Shown piece after piece: positions 37,975 to 51,896 of a stretch of 64,000 nt of DNA. The position numbers and the translations under genes were made by a program. The DNA is from Formicarius rufipectus (lineage: Eukaryota; Chordata; Aves; Passeriformes; Formicariidae). Location of the stretch: positions 879,854-943,853 of the forward strand of contig VXAU01002492.1 in the NCBI GenBank assembly GCA_013399695.1, read 5' to 3'. The stretch's first letter is position 1, and each line of letters begins with the position of its first letter. The notes under the pieces were generated by a model. That model made no database searches. It worked only from the letters and a program-made list of their open reading frames with translations, and had not been told where the DNA came from.

Positions 37975-40900
37975 GACCAGAACATGTAGGCCCAGAACTC
38001 AGAGGGAATATCGTTTGTTATTTTATTGGAAATAAGGTCTGTGTGTTGGGCTTGGTCAAACTGTGCAGGAGCCATAACAATTTAGGGCAAAGGTGTCTTC
38101 CCTTTGAATTGACACAGACTCTAAAAGAAATAGAAACTGGTTAAGCCGAAGCACTCAGGGCAAAGTGTGCTGTCTTGAGACTACAAGAGGCTCTAATAAT
38201 TACCAAAGTGAGACGAAAAGCCCTGAATAAAGCTAATCACACCAAATAGCTTCAGGCCAAAGCACAACTTCTCCAGTCCCAGCAGGAATGAAAGAACCAC
38301 GAGAGAAGTATAACCAAATAGTTCAAATGTGGTTAGGTACAATGCCTGTAAGTTCTGGTGTGATCTCTCAAATATTAGTCTGGCAGTATGTCTCCTCATC
38401 CATCTTTTTGCCTTTCAAAATACGAGTATTCACAGCTAGTTTGCTTAAAAACTTTAAATGCTGAGTTTGTTCACCTCTGACTTGTGACTTTCTGAATCTT
38501 CCAGGGTTAGGTTTATCTCATTTTGTCTTCTCTCAGCTCAGATATCTCATATTTAAATGGTATAAAGTGGTGTATATGTTAAAGACAGAGCAGTTGGGAA
38601 GTCTGTTTCAATAAAAATCACAAGCAATGCAATAAACAGAGAGATACCTTGTCCTGGAACTGTTCCTCTACCAACAAAAGCACACTGTTCCTTGACCTTA
38701 ATTCCACAGGAGCAAGCAGCCTACACATACAACTCGGAAAGCAGAGACTATGTCAGTCAGAACAAACCAGAATTCTTAAATAATCATCCCATTAGCTGAA
38801 TTATAGTAATCACTCAGTGATTTGACCCTCCTGTAAAGCATCACTTCCACTTACAAAATTGCTAACAAGAAATCAGAGCCTGGACAAAAAGAATTTGGTG
38901 CCATTCTGCTTTATTCCATGCAAACTCGTGGCCATTTGGGATGGAGGGAAGATCCAAGGAGAAGGTAGTTCAAAAATGCCATTGTCAGGAAAGATTCCAG
39001 GGCTTCTGAATGTCATTAAAGACCTGCCTGTGTTATTGCAGCACCTTGAGTAACTGCTCTGAAGGTTATGGAACTTCTTGTAGGGAAAGCAGGGGCAAGT
39101 ACAGAAAAAACTTAGCCAAAATCCATTTATGACAGCACAAAAACTCAATGCTGAAAGGTTATCAGATAAACTGTATTTCCAACGATTGACTTTTCCCAAA
39201 GAAAAAAACAAACAAACAAACAAACAAGACTATTTTTTAAACCTTAAACTGAAGTGAAGGTGTGACTATAGCAAGAGAGATAAGTAGGCAGAAGGATGTT
39301 GGCCATCCCTCCTTTGTGCTCCTCCACTGTTAGCAAAAGCCTCTGATGTATTATCATCATATTATCTTTCATTGTTTTAATAGGGGTTTTTATGAGTAAA
39401 GAATTTATGGTTCTATGCAAATACTCTGGGAAGCCAGCAGCAAAAGAAAGTGCTGCTTACACTGAAATTCATGTAGTGACTAAAAAGCATTAACAATAGC
39501 AATTAACAACACTGGAGATTGTGCTGTTTCCATCTGCATTTTGCAATATACAGCAAATGATAGTCACTCAGCAATTAATCTGCTAATGTTCTTCAGTTAA
39601 AATACAGAAGTTCTATTTATTTTAAAGCATTTCTGTCAAAGTAGTCCAAATCCCCAAACCTCCTCTGATAACTAATGATAAATCATTAAGAATATGAGAA
39701 TTCACTCCCAGCCCCAAGTAAAATGTTACTTCCCCAGGAGAAGTCCCAAAAACTACTCAAGAAAGGCATTTTGGATTTTCTATTATTCCAGATGGGATGG
39801 AAAGGAGCATTTTTTTGCATCAAGGCCATGAGCAGAGTCAGGTGTTCCTCTCTCCTGCTCTCCAGATATATAAAGGGGACCCACTACCTGGGTGCCACCT
39901 TTTTTCAGAGGACAGAGGGAGAAAGAGAGAGAGAAAAGGGTGAGGGGTGGTGGTGAAAACAGAGAAACAGAGTTAGAGAGATGAGCTGCACCTCTCATCC
40001 TCCTCTAGCTCTAAACACAAGATAGAGGTATGTGGAGGATGGTCTGATATGTCTTTTCTCTCCAGCTCAAACAAATATACTCATCAGCTGAATACAATTT
40101 TCAGCAACAGGGAAACTCTGCTCTCTAGGTTTTCTGGGGAGAGAAACCAAATGTACAAACTTATTTTTCTTATTTTTAAATCATCAACTCTAAGGAAAAT
40201 GTCTCTAATTCTAAAGAGCAATCAAAGTAACCTATAAATCTGTGAGAATCAGAATGTGTCTCTCTCCAACAGTTGATGCACTTGCCTCATCTCTAGCTAC
40301 AGAGCAGTATCCAGGTGGATAAGTGTGTCTTCACATCCCTCCCCAAGTGACCTTGCAGACACCATTACCCTAAATGAGATGAGTCATTGGAGCTGTGCAC
40401 ACTTGGTTTTAGCAGATGCAGCCCCAGCAGCAGCACTTATCAATAACAAGAGCTTGTTGAAGAGAGCAAGCATGGATTTGGAAGTTTTGAAGATGATCAT
40501 AAGGACAGATGGTGTCTGAATTTGTGAATATGCCAGAGACAGCCTGGCATAAGGACACATCTCAAACGCAGGAAAAAGCCTCTGTGAAGAATGCAGAGTT
40601 TCATGTTCATTTTTATAATGCACTGCAAGTGTTTACACAGCAGCCTCTCATCCACCAAAGCGAAGTTTATTACTATCAGTCCCAGAAACAGCAAACAAAA
40701 ATGCTGAGGTTTTATGTACAGTGCTTCAGTCTGAGGGTTTTACCACTTCTGGAGGCAGCAGGAGTTATTTTCCTGGCAAACAGTGTCATTGGGAATATGT
40801 TGTAACATTCAGAAAATATCAGCATCCCAGCTGAGAAACAGCCAGAACAACACAAAGGGGCAGCTTTGCTTTTGCAGGTATTCAGACAGTTATGTTGGGG

Positions 40901-43900
40901 TACCATTTGCCACCTTTTGTGTGGAACAGGACAATCCCCCATGAATGAAGTTCCGAGGTTACTGTGAAGGCAAAATCCAGCTATCAGGAAGAACAGATTT
41001 TATTTAACAGATTCTATTTGCCCAGTACCTCTCTCTCCCAGGTCACGAAGGTGCCATGGACACAACCGTACTTTGAATGAACTTGAGAAAATCTTTTTAA
41101 TAGTAAAAATTTAAAAAAAAAAAAAAAGACAGCCTAAATTGTTATATTTTTTCCTAAAATATATTGCAAAGGACAGAAGTTACCCAAACCTCTCCTGTGA
41201 TGAGTGAAGAGACACACCTTCAGAAAGCAGTGGAACTACCTAAGGCCTGAATCATGCTTTGATGATCTCTGGCTCTTCCCTTTGTGTGCAAGAAGAGTCA
41301 TTCCTGAAACATCTATGGTAGGCACAGAAGGCTGGCATTAAATCTAGAACTTTGCTCTTGAAATAACTTCACCAGCAAGATCTCCCAAAAATCCCAGGAT
41401 GAGAATAGATATGGCAGCTGGTGCCACATTAGTCTGGGGTTTAAAGCACCACCTGGAAGGGAAAATGCTGGATGAAAGGCATTCCTTTAAAGGAACGGTC
41501 AGCACAAGTAGCTCCGATGACAGCTTAAATCAGAATGCACTAATCAGGGGACTGCAGGGGAATGTGCACTCCTGTTCTCCTTCTCTGTGGCTTACAGAGT
41601 ATTTAATTATTCTGTGTAAAGTGAAATAGCTTCAGCAGAATGGAGAGCAAGATGAAAATCAATCCTGTAAGTCCTTAATGGTAGGGTAGGTTTAAATGTT
41701 GACAGGCAGAGTAAGAAACTGAAATTAGAACTGCTAGAAATGGATCTGTTATCTGATCAGCTCAATTAGGTGAGAGCTATGCAGAGCTTCTCTCTTTCTG
41801 AACACTTCTATGGGATCCCTGCAAAGAAGGGGACATCTCTTTTCTTTGGGAATTCAGAGAAGTTCTGACTTTCCTTTTAACAATGGGAAAAGATGATAGA
41901 AATATCTCTTACAATCCATACAAGTTTGCAAACAGAGTAAGAAAAAGTGCCACACAAATAATTCACATTTCCAACAGATCTGGTTATCTCTGCGGGCACC
42001 AGCTGAGCTGCCAAATGTTTGGTAAGTACAAATTCATTTCCAGGTTGTGCTGCAGAGCTGAGCATGTCAGTATTTGGCTTGGCAGGGGATGATCTCTCCT
42101 TTAAGAGGAAGTTACACTTTGTGTTTGTCACAAACAGGTATGGACCTTTTGAAGATTATCGACCAAAACCAGTAACAGAATATTCAGTGCTTTCCTCATC
42201 ATCAGATATTGCCACATAGACATAGAAGGGAGAAGAGCAGCTGTCTCTGAGCTGCCAGCAGGAGCTCTAGCTAGGCTGGCTGCTCTCCTGGTCCCTCCTC
42301 ACAGTTCTGAGAGGTGCCTGCTGGCACTGCTGGGGAGGTATCTACTTCCCAATTTATCTGACAGGTGGTTAGCTATTAACATGAATATAAGTTGTGACCT
42401 GTCTGCCACTTTCAATAACTCTAGTGCTATATCCCCAATCTGTCATGTCCTTGGCAGCCCTTTTGTTTATTAGGAAATGCATTATTCATTAGGAAAATTT
42501 GTTAGAAAAATGTGCCTTAATTTTCATCATTTTAACTCTAATCCACCATTACCCCCTTAATGACATTTTCCTTTGCTGTACCCTGGCTCTTTCAAGAACT
42601 AGATGGTGACTTGGCTGATACACCAGTACCTGGCAACACGAGGGAGGAGGGCACTTTGTCACCGGTGTGTGCAGCTTCTTCAAGACGTGCAGAGACAAAA
42701 CATGTTCTACAACTAACTCCTCTCACGGTGGTGAAGTGGGTGAGTGGGGAAAATGGAGGAGACAAATAACTGTACATTATAGCCAAATTAATCCTCTTTG
42801 TTGAAATCTGAGGGGAAGATGATACCTTTGGGAGTTCAGAGATGCTCTGTGAGTCACACAGTTCTCTGTGCTGAGGCTGCTTACTCATTGCTCCTCACCC
42901 AAAACGGTGCTTTCTCCCTCCTTCCTCTCTCCACTGCAAAGATTGCTTTATTCCTAACAGGGCATAAGGACTTCCAGGGTTTCACACAACCAAAAAAACC
43001 CCTGTGTTTATATTCTATTTGCTACATAAAATTTAGTCTTAGTTTTTTTCAAGACTTAATAAAGGCACTGGTCATGCCAACAGCAGCAATCCTTGAACCA
43101 GATACCACCCCTTCATCCTTTCTGGAACCAATAAAAGCTCCTAAAGAAACACACTGAGCACAAATAGGGTTGCCATGAATTAGCATTGAGGCAGCCATAC
43201 CTTCCTCATGTTGGCTTGGAAATGTCTTATGTAAATTGCATTGCAATGCTTATAACACCTGTGATTATGGCAGGATTTATCCAGGTTAATAAAACAGCAA
43301 AGTGCCTAATAAGGTATCATACCCTAATGCTGAAAAAGGAAATTACCATTCTAAAATTTCATCAAATGGACATGATAGAAATTAGGAAGCAACTCTTACA
43401 CACTGGAGGTAAGATAGTAAACAAAGATATGTATGCAAGGCTGATCCTGCTGTGTGTGATATCAGATGATGTGTAATGACTTGGTGGTTGAAGTTATTTC
43501 CACCCAAGTTTCCTTCCCAGCCAGCTATCTGTCTTCCATACAGTTCAGATCACATTTTTTTAACCTCAAAGTTCACCCTGTGGATTGATAAGTCTGCCTA
43601 CCTGAGGGCTTTGGAAGGGAAGTAATTTGTTGTACCCATCTTCCAGGCAGTTTTTGAAACAGTCTTTTATACAGGTGAACTGTGTGCCCTGTCCATTTTT
43701 CACTCCTGCGCTGTCCATTTGTTTGCTCCCCTTTTCCAAGCTCTGTGTGGCTTTGCAAAGAGAGTGTCAGAGACTAATGGCAGAAGTCCTTGCTAATTAC
43801 TGCTAAAACTCCCATGTCTGAAGTCACCCAAGGCACACAGAACTTGTGGGACACGAGTCAAATTAAAAGGTAAATCTGCCAGACCTTAATTGAGGGGCTC
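37975..43900. other. Gene-less unique sequence with simple repeats
   Basis: No gene recognised. It includes an (AAAC)n run at 39,202-39,228, a GAGA/GGTG purine tract at 39,911-39,953 downstream of a TATA-like TATATAAAGG (about 39,867-39,876), and an A-run at 41,113-41,127. The TATA-like string has no downstream exon or initiator that I can identify, so no promoter is called. Confidence 0.5.
39202..39228. repeat. (AAAC)n microsatellite
   Basis: Five to six AAAC units after a short A-run. Confidence 0.93.
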
Positions 43901-43923
43901 TTTTTTTTTTTTTTTTTTTTTTT
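43901..43923. repeat. T23 homopolymer
   Basis: Twenty-three T followed by CCCTGCAGG. The arrangement imitates a polypyrimidine tract plus splice acceptor. The 90-codon frame downstream (43,940-44,212) opens at GTG and resembles no known protein, so no exon is called. Confidence 0.9.
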
Positions 43924-43931
43924 CCCTGCAG

Positions 43932-46900
43932 GCTTTGCTGTGCCTTTAGCTGAGTTCTGGAGGACAGAATTTCCAGTGGCTGTGCAAACTGTCACACTGA
44001 GAAAGATCATCCGTTGCACTCCAGTCTTCAGCTCCACAAAACAGCAGCCCATTTTTCATGATTGCAGCTTTGTGTTGGCTGCAGTGGGGAGATTTTCTTC
44101 TGGCACATTATTCAGGAAGATGTTACCGGACAGGTGCTTAAAGAATTTTGAGGTTAAATTCAGAGTTAAAGGAAAAGAGAGAGGCAGAAACTTTCTCATA
44201 TCAGTTGTGTAAAGAACCCAAAATCTCATTTGACATTAGATGAACGGAAAAAGAAGAAAGTTAAAAGGGTGTAGGATAGAAACGCAGTCCTCAAGTATTG
44301 TTCCTGCTCTGCTTAAGCACTGTAAATGCATGTCAATTGTCAATTAACCTTGCCTGTTTAAATACAGAGATGGGCAGATGACTCTCCTTTAATTTCTGCC
44401 TCTTTTATTTTTTTTTTCCTAGTTCAATTTCAGAAGCTGATTTTCAATGTATGAACATAATGGGAACTGCATCGAGACAATCCAAAGGTCTTTCTCACCC
44501 AATGTCCCAGCTCCAGAAGCAGCAGGCACAGAGCAGACACACAGCAAAGTTCGCCCATATATTTTTCAGCCTCCAATGATTTTAGCTCAGACGTGTCCTG
44601 AGGCAGGAGTCCACGGCACCCAATAAACTTGCATGATTTTTCCTTCCACATTCTTTTGCCTGTTTGTCTTTAACATACATTGGAAGGTTCAGTTTTCCTT
44701 TGGATGCTGTGATTTCCCACCCTGTGCCTGGGACAGTTGTCTGGCAAGGGGAAAGCAAGAGCATAGCTTCGACCTTACCTTTTTTGTGGGGGCAGAGAAT
44801 CTGTTTCTGCCTGGGGGAAGGAGCTGCACCTTTTCCCCAAGTCAGCCTTGGTTACTTTTGAAGAAATGAGCTTTTAGCAGAGGGGCAAAAGAACTCAACA
44901 GTGGAAAGGTGACTGAAGATCAGTTTACTACAGGCAGAGAGTAAACAAAGAATTATTAAACACCAAAAACACGTGAAGGAAATTGCTTCTAAAGTTGCCA
45001 GATGGCAACAGCTGTAACTCACTTTCCAGTAGTCCTGCCAAGAGCTGAAGTGCATACAACATAGTACAATATCATCTGTAGGAAAACACGAAACCAGAGC
45101 ATTCCTGCCATAATTGTTCCATGATTCAGCAATTTGCCCAGCTAAGTGCTCCCAGTCACACCTAAACTCCAATAAATTTGAGAGGAGATTCACACACATG
45201 CCATATGTTAGGATGGAGGCAAAGCCCCAAGGATCTCTGGAAAGCTCACATCGCCCATGCAGGATTCAAGAAGGGAAAGAGTGAATACAAATTTGCAGTA
45301 TCTGTTTTTAAGAGGCAGGGCATGGGGAGTAGGTTTTTTAAGTTCACGATTAACTTGCAGCAAGCAAAAGCATCACTCTTCTTCCCCAGGGTTGCCATAA
45401 AGTCAGTGGAGCAGGTGCCTAATCCATGGGCAGAGACAAAATAGGGAACTTGGAAAACAGGACAGGTTAATACTTCAGATTTGTGTAGCCAATACCTGGG
45501 GGCCAATGGCCACGGGCACTCAGGGGAACACTCCCCTCTCAACCCGCAGTGCTCTGCCCTTGCTCATGTTGGAGCTCACAGAACGTGGGGCCAAATCCAA
45601 ATTTGAGCTACACTTGGTGAGATGAAGATTCATCACTTTGGGCTCCTTTGGGTCACCCTATTTACCGTGGCCTCCTCGCTGTTTAAGACCTGCTTGGATT
45701 CAGGCAGTAGATGAGCTTTAGCTTCAGACAAGAGCTATTAATTCACACCTTTGTTCACACATAAAGGTTGATGTATGTCTTTGTGCATTTAGGTACAAGA
45801 TAATGCAGCTAAAAAGTATTCAGAATGTGCATAAAACTGCAGAGAGGGATAGTGGATGATTTTAAATTCCTTCTTGATAATTACAATTAAGGACACAACT
45901 ATAATATGATATACAGTCTATTATTTTCTCTTTCCTCAGTTTTTTTACAAAAGCTTAAGGGGATAATTGTTCTTCAGTGCATGTATTAAATGTTACCAGC
46001 AGTTTGTTTTTGAGACTATTCATTCCCTGCAGAGTCTTCAACACCAAATTTTTTTTAAGAGCAATATAAAATAATTATAAATTCCCCATGTAATTAAGTT
46101 CATTATAGCAATACTCTCAGTTGAGTTAGTCCACTGTTAGTCATCTTGCTTTTCATGTTTCAGGTTCTGAATTTTGTTTAAATTCTTTTTTGAGGGAAGG
46201 GACAGCTTTATTAATTTATTTTTTTTTCCCTCAGAATGTTGCATGGAATAACAGAAGAAGAAAGCACATTCATCTTTAGCTGCTGGTTTCAGAGGAAACG
46301 TTTTAACTGCAAACCTCTGATGGCAATTCACACCTTCATAGAGTAAGAGCAATTCTGCTGAAAACCTGTTTTACTTTTTTAATTCTCCTTTTCTCATCCC
46401 TTGACAAGTGGCCATGAGACTCCCAGAGGATGCTGACCAACAACTCAAAAATCACTGCTGGTCCAAAGCCCTGTTCTTGCTTTTTTTGGACTCCTCCCTT
46501 GCCCTGTCTTTATCAAGACCCAAGCTCTGGTTGCAACTTCATTTCACTGACAACAGGAAAAAGGAATATTCAGTGCAGTGTTTGAAGCACCAGCATTTTT
46601 AAAGCTCTGTTGGAAACACAACCACTTTCTTTTATTAATAACTAAATCCAGCTCCCAAATACATACAAGGAAGAACATTCTGACTTAAAAATTGCCAACC
46701 CTGCAACCCTCTCAGCAGGGATTTTAGCAAAGCCACACACAGTGAAGGCCAGGAAAGTAAGAGGTGCTGTATAATGAGAACACTCTCAGTGGCCTTCAGA
46801 TTGCAAGGTAAGACATTGGACTCTTGGCTATTTAGAAGCAATTAACCTTTTTTTTGTGAATCCTGCAGTTGGTGTGACCTGCTTTTGCTATGTTTCACAC

Positions 46901-49900
46901 AACCTGGAGGGGCAGAGAGGGCTGGGCACTCACCTCCCTTTAACAGTATGTGGTCTTTAGTGCAACCTCTTGGAATATTATGCATTACCCTTTGTCCATG
47001 TTTTCTTTTCGTGAGAAATGGAAATGCAACATAAACACAAGATGGGATCTGCAAGCACCACAAGAGCACCAGAAAAGGGTCAGCAAAGGGAGTCAACCTG
47101 CTGGGCCCAGATCTCTGCTCCATTTAAATAAAGCAGCTGAGCCCTCCAGCTCTTATGACCTGATGTTCTTCAGAACATCTGCCAAAAAAAGAAAAGGGAA
47201 ATAATCCAAACTGAAATTAAAAGACTAGAGACAATCAGACATCGTTGCTCTTATTTTTACCAAAAACTACCTTTTAAGTTGTGCTTCGGACAAAATCTCA
47301 CAGCCACTCATCAATCTACTGCTTTTTTGAACTCCCTACACATAGAGAACCATGAGAGGTGGAGGGGAAAAGGCAACATAGAGAAATCAAACAAAATCTG
47401 GGCTTTCATTCAAAGAGCTGCAGTTAGGCAAAGCACGGGCCAAAGACATGATTTAATTCTGACATTGTCATCCTGCCAGAAAGAAAGAGAAGCTAAAGGG
47501 CATAATATGGAGCCAGAGATTACCACTAAACTGACATTTTCTTGAATTAAGATGGATTAAATTTTGAAGCAGAAGGACTATTATTGCAGTAGAACTGATA
47601 GAAAATATAACTCTCAAATTAGGCAGAGATTCCAGAATGATGGGACTGCTTGAACCAAATTTCAAGTGCAGGATTGAAACCATATTTGTGGAAGTTTAGG
47701 CCATTTGTGAAAACATCAGTTGATATTGTGATGTCAGTCATATATCTCTTTTTCTGTCCAGTAACCACCACCTTGTCACCCTGTCCATTTTCAGTCAGAG
47801 GTGGCGTATTTGTCAGGAATCAAAATTTTATTACTATCTCTGAAAACAAAAGAAAATGAGGGAATATTTATTCCTCTAATGACCCTAAAAGACAAGGGGA
47901 AAATGGCATTTATGGGTATCATTAAGCACAAATGTTTTGCCATCAGTGCTGAACTGGCCATCACTGACACAACAGAATCAGTGTGTTGAAGAACAGTGTC
48001 AGTGATCAGAGCACACATGAATTCTCTTCATCCCTGTGTTCAGAAAGTTGTCCGGGTGCAAGTTTTGAGATAAATGCGGTTTATGGTGTTCCAGGCACAC
48101 TATTATGGTGTGTTGCTGAGTGGCTGTTAGAACAGGCAGTGTGCAGCATCTGCCATCCTTCAAAACAGAAACTCCTCTTGACAACAGATATTCATCCCAT
48201 TAACTTCTTTTCAAGAGGAAAGTTCACTGAAGGCTGGATTTTCAGGGTCAGATTTAAAATTGGATATAGGCAGAGCTGATGCATCTAAATGTGAAATTCT
48301 AAGCCAGGACTTTTTCATCCAGCTGCCACCTAATACTGGAAATGCCTAATTTCTCCAGGAGAATCTCCTCCTAAATTTTCATTTCTTTCTTTGAATGCCC
48401 AGAACTGCTGTGATTTGAGTTCTACACCCACATAAGCCCATCAAAATATGAAACCAGGCTTTTTGCTTTGGCAAAATCACGAGGGAGTCAAAAATCCAGA
48501 GGGTCCTCTAGAACCACTTGAAAAAGCCAACAGTACCTATTTTGTTCTAAAATGTGGTGATACACGTGGCATGACCATGTCTACATGAACAAGGGCACCC
48601 TCACCCTGGAGTTCCTAGGGGCAAAACAAAATGCCAATGAACATGGTTCAAGCAGCTGAGATGACAGTGGCATTCTAAAAAGAAAAAAAAATAAAAATAA
48701 TTTAAAAGGTTTGTTTTAATCAGAAAAAAAAATAGCTTTCAGATTTCTGCAGTTAATGGTTGAAAGATTTCTATTCAACATAACTGAAACTAAAGTGTTT
48801 CTCTGAAGGTAATAAAGTGTTTCAATGACCTGGAATAAAATGCCTCCAACTGTTTTTCTTGCAAACAACATGATTTATGCTTAGAAGGTATTCAAAATAA
48901 ACCCAGATTTTCAATACTGAGTCAATACTGAATTGGTTTGTTTTCTGCCATTTTCATTATCTGGTCCTAAAAGAACTATATAAATGTTACAGTTGTGAGA
49001 AGTGCCTTTAATTTATATTAGTGGGAAGGGTTTACTACAGCAAATATGATTTGAGTGCCTCAGACACTTTTAATGATGAGCTGTTTAGCTCTGAAGATTG
49101 ACTGTGGCTGCCGTAGATTGCTCCTCCTCAACAGAAATACCTCCTTCCCCTGCTCCTTTCCTGAATCCTCCACACACCCATCCATCTTTCACTTGCAGGG
49201 GAGCCTTCTACTAATTACACTTCTCAGAGCATTAAGAAGATAGAGATGGATTTATGGAGTGAGCAGGTCCCAGGAAGAAATGATTGGGAATGTCTCAGGG
49301 CTGTCGATGCTGCTCCAATTATTAAGGGGGTGTGATCAATCTGCTTCTCAGAACGTGCAGGGTAGAATTTTCTCTGGAATATTTTATAGGACATTGTAAA
49401 GTCGTTGCCATTTTTTTCAATAAGAAATAAAAGGTGGGAAAATGTGTCTTTAAAAATGTGAATCAAAAATGTCACAACATAAATAAAAATGCAATAATAT
49501 AAAAGTAATATCATCATCAAAACACTTGTTGTAAGACATGCCCGACTGCCTTCAGCAAAGCACAAATGCAGACAAAATGGAATTTTCTCATCTTAATTGT
49601 ACAGATTTAGAATTTGTCTTTTTTCTTATACCCAGTGAACAGGGAAGCATCATTGATTTATCTACCCCTATGCCACTGTTGGCAGCACTTGGACCACAAT
49701 ATCTAAGGCTCACAGGTGTACTAAAATCCTGTAAAGAACACATCCTTCCAGAAATTAAGCTATTAGTCTCTGGGGGGGGACCAACCAAATAAAAAAAAAA
49801 TAAAACAGAACAAAACAAAACAAACAACACAAAACCCCAAACATTTGTGATAGTGTTTTTTAACACTTGTTATATCACAGGTATGAGAATTAGGTCACTA

Positions 49901-51569
49901 TTTTATCCCTTGCAGTAAAATTATCCTCAGAAGTAGAACAATACCTTGAAAATTGTCTGACTAGTTGACATTTCTCTCTTTTTTTTTACTTCAAAGCAGC
50001 CAAGTTTGGCAGTGTTTGTGCTGTAAGCCTGAACACCCAGGCCATGAAGTCGAGGTGAACAGAAAAGCAGAATCTGCCAAATGAGATGTGAAATCAAAAA
50101 GATACTTTAAATTATAAGTCTTGATCCCTTCTCCAAAAGCAAATCAAATCCAGTTGTAATCACATATGCAATTAAATACCTGTAGGAATACAAATAGTTA
50201 GATCTGGGTATCTAAATAGCATCCATATGCTTAGGCATCAATCAGTTCACTTGAGGTTTAATATGCAAAAAGAAATGGAAAAACAAACAAACAAACAAAA
50301 ACGAAAGCAAACATACAAACAAAAACCAAACAAAAAATCCAAATTTCTACTTTCATTAATGGTGTTTGCAAACGTTATCCAAACACATCAGAACTACAAA
50401 GTTAATTCAGAGGTATTTAAAATCCAGTTTAATCATTTTATATCAGTTTGCATTACTTGTTGTTTTATTGCCTAAAGTTGAATGTGTCACTTGTGTACTA
50501 TTTACATTCACCAGAAACTTGTCATATTTAGAAATATTAAAGAGTCCCGGAGCACATCTCTAATTGAAGATGCTTTCTGATGCTCATGAATGATTAACAG
50601 GAGGCCCTCAGCCACTGATGGCTGAATTGTAGATTTCTAGAAGAAAAAGAGGTTGTGTTGTCATTATTTACCAAATGAAGTTCTGTGTGGTAACCAAAGT
50701 CTGATCTCAGAAGTGGTCATGTTCTGGGGACAGGTTTGCTTAGCACCAGGAACTGACTGGTCAGTGACCTGTCTGGGCACAAAAATCATTCCATAAAAAA
50801 AGGGACAAATTTGGTTCCCACCACACAAAAGCAAAAAATCAACCCCAAATGCTATTAAAAGGTGTATTTTACAGTCAGTATAACATGGTTTTGATATACC
50901 ACTAAGAAGAGGAAAATCTGACAAATTCGAGGGAAGCTTTGATAACAGAGCATCAGCTGAAGACCAAGGAAACACACCGAGACTAAAATTTGGTGCATCC
51001 TGCTTGTATTTTGACACCTCATTTGATCTGTGCCTCTTTAGGAGGTACAGCTGGTGTGACCTTAAGCTTTCCCCATCCCTTGCACTGAGCTCATTTCCGG
51101 AGTTCCGCTGGCAAAACATGGGCTGCCTCGGTGGGGAATTCATAGAGAGTCCTACAGAAATGACTCAAAGTTAAATGTCATGGTGAAAATGTTCCCCAGC
51201 CACTTCCCAGCACAACACAAACATGGAAACCCTGTGGCTGGCACAGATCTTCCTGGACCTCAGTGTCTGTGCTTTCTCTTCCTTGCACTTTTATATCCTC
51301 ATTTATAAGCTCCTGAGCAGGATGGTGAAGGCAGCAGAGAGTCAGATCTTATGTACCCTGGGCTCTGTAATTCACAGCTTAATGTGTTCTCCAAAGGAAG
51401 AGTCATTTGTATTCCTGCTCCTGTTCTTGGGTAGGATATTTGTACCCTTTCTGTCACCCCTTTCTGCAAAACATATCAAAGTAAGGCTCTCTTGTAGAAG
51501 GAATGAATGAAAAAGGACCTGTAGGATGGGGATACTGAGATGTGCACACAGAATTATTCTGGTATTAGA
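43932..51569. other. Gene-less unique sequence with simple repeats
   Basis: No gene recognised. A-rich low-complexity stretches lie at about 48,678-48,712, 49,788-49,845 and 50,277-50,340, the last two built of AAAC/AAAAC units. The minus-strand frame 50,664-51,143 (159 codons) has no recognisable domain or signal and is regarded as chance. Confidence 0.5.
50277..50340. repeat. AAAC-rich low-complexity tract
   Basis: Imperfect AAAC, AAAAC and AAATAC units over about 60 bases. It is simple sequence. Confidence 0.9.
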
Positions 51570-51843
51570 GTCCCAGAATGGTTTGGATTAAAACCTTAAA
51601 CCCCATGCAGTCCCATTCCCTGCCATGGGCAGGGACACCTTCCACCAGCCCAGGTTGGTCCAGGATCCATCCAAGCTGGCCTTGGGCACTTCCAGGGATG
51701 GGACAGCCACAGCTCCTCTGCCCAACCTGTGCCAGGGCTGCCCACCCTCACAGGGAGCACTTTTTTTTCCCCCATATCCCATCAAACCCCACTCTCTGCC
51801 ATTGTGAAGCCACTCCCCCTGTCCTGTCACTTCAGACCCTTGT
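51570..51843 (-). mobile_element. CR1 LINE 3'-end fragment
   Basis: An antisense, 5'-truncated CR1. It begins CCCAGAATGGTTTGGATTAA (the reverse-complemented 3' end). It contains CTGCCATGGGCAGGGACACC, CACTTCCAGGGATGGGACAG and CCCAACCTGTGCCAGGG, then an internally decayed segment, and ends in CCCCTGTCCTGTCACTTCAG. It belongs to the same group as the copy at 7,980 but reaches further into the element. An A-rich tract (about 51,860-51,896) follows the truncation point. Small open frames on both strands are shadows of the repeat. Confidence 0.93.
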
Positions 51844-51859
51844 CATAATTTCACATTAG

Positions 51860-51896
51860 AAATAATAAAAATAAATATTAAAAAAAAAAATAAAAG
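51860..51896. repeat. A-rich low-complexity tract
   Basis: AAT and A-run sequence directly beyond the 5'-truncated edge of the CR1 copy. It may have been the insertion target. Confidence 0.8.

Noticed and set aside
39860..39880. TATA-box-like TATATAAAGG
   Set aside because: No initiator, exon or transcript-like structure follows; such strings are common in AT-rich DNA.
43901..44212. Polypyrimidine tract, acceptor-like CCCTGCAGG and a following 90-codon frame
   Set aside because: A 23-T homopolymer makes a chance acceptor likely. No convincing donor or protein similarity supports an exon.
48610..48625. TTCCTAGGGG, shared with the 104-bp direct repeat
   Set aside because: Only about ten bases match, with no further homology; treated as chance.
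50664..51143. 159-codon minus-strand open frame
   Set aside because: No domain, signal peptide or family resemblance; length is within chance for 64 kb in six frames.
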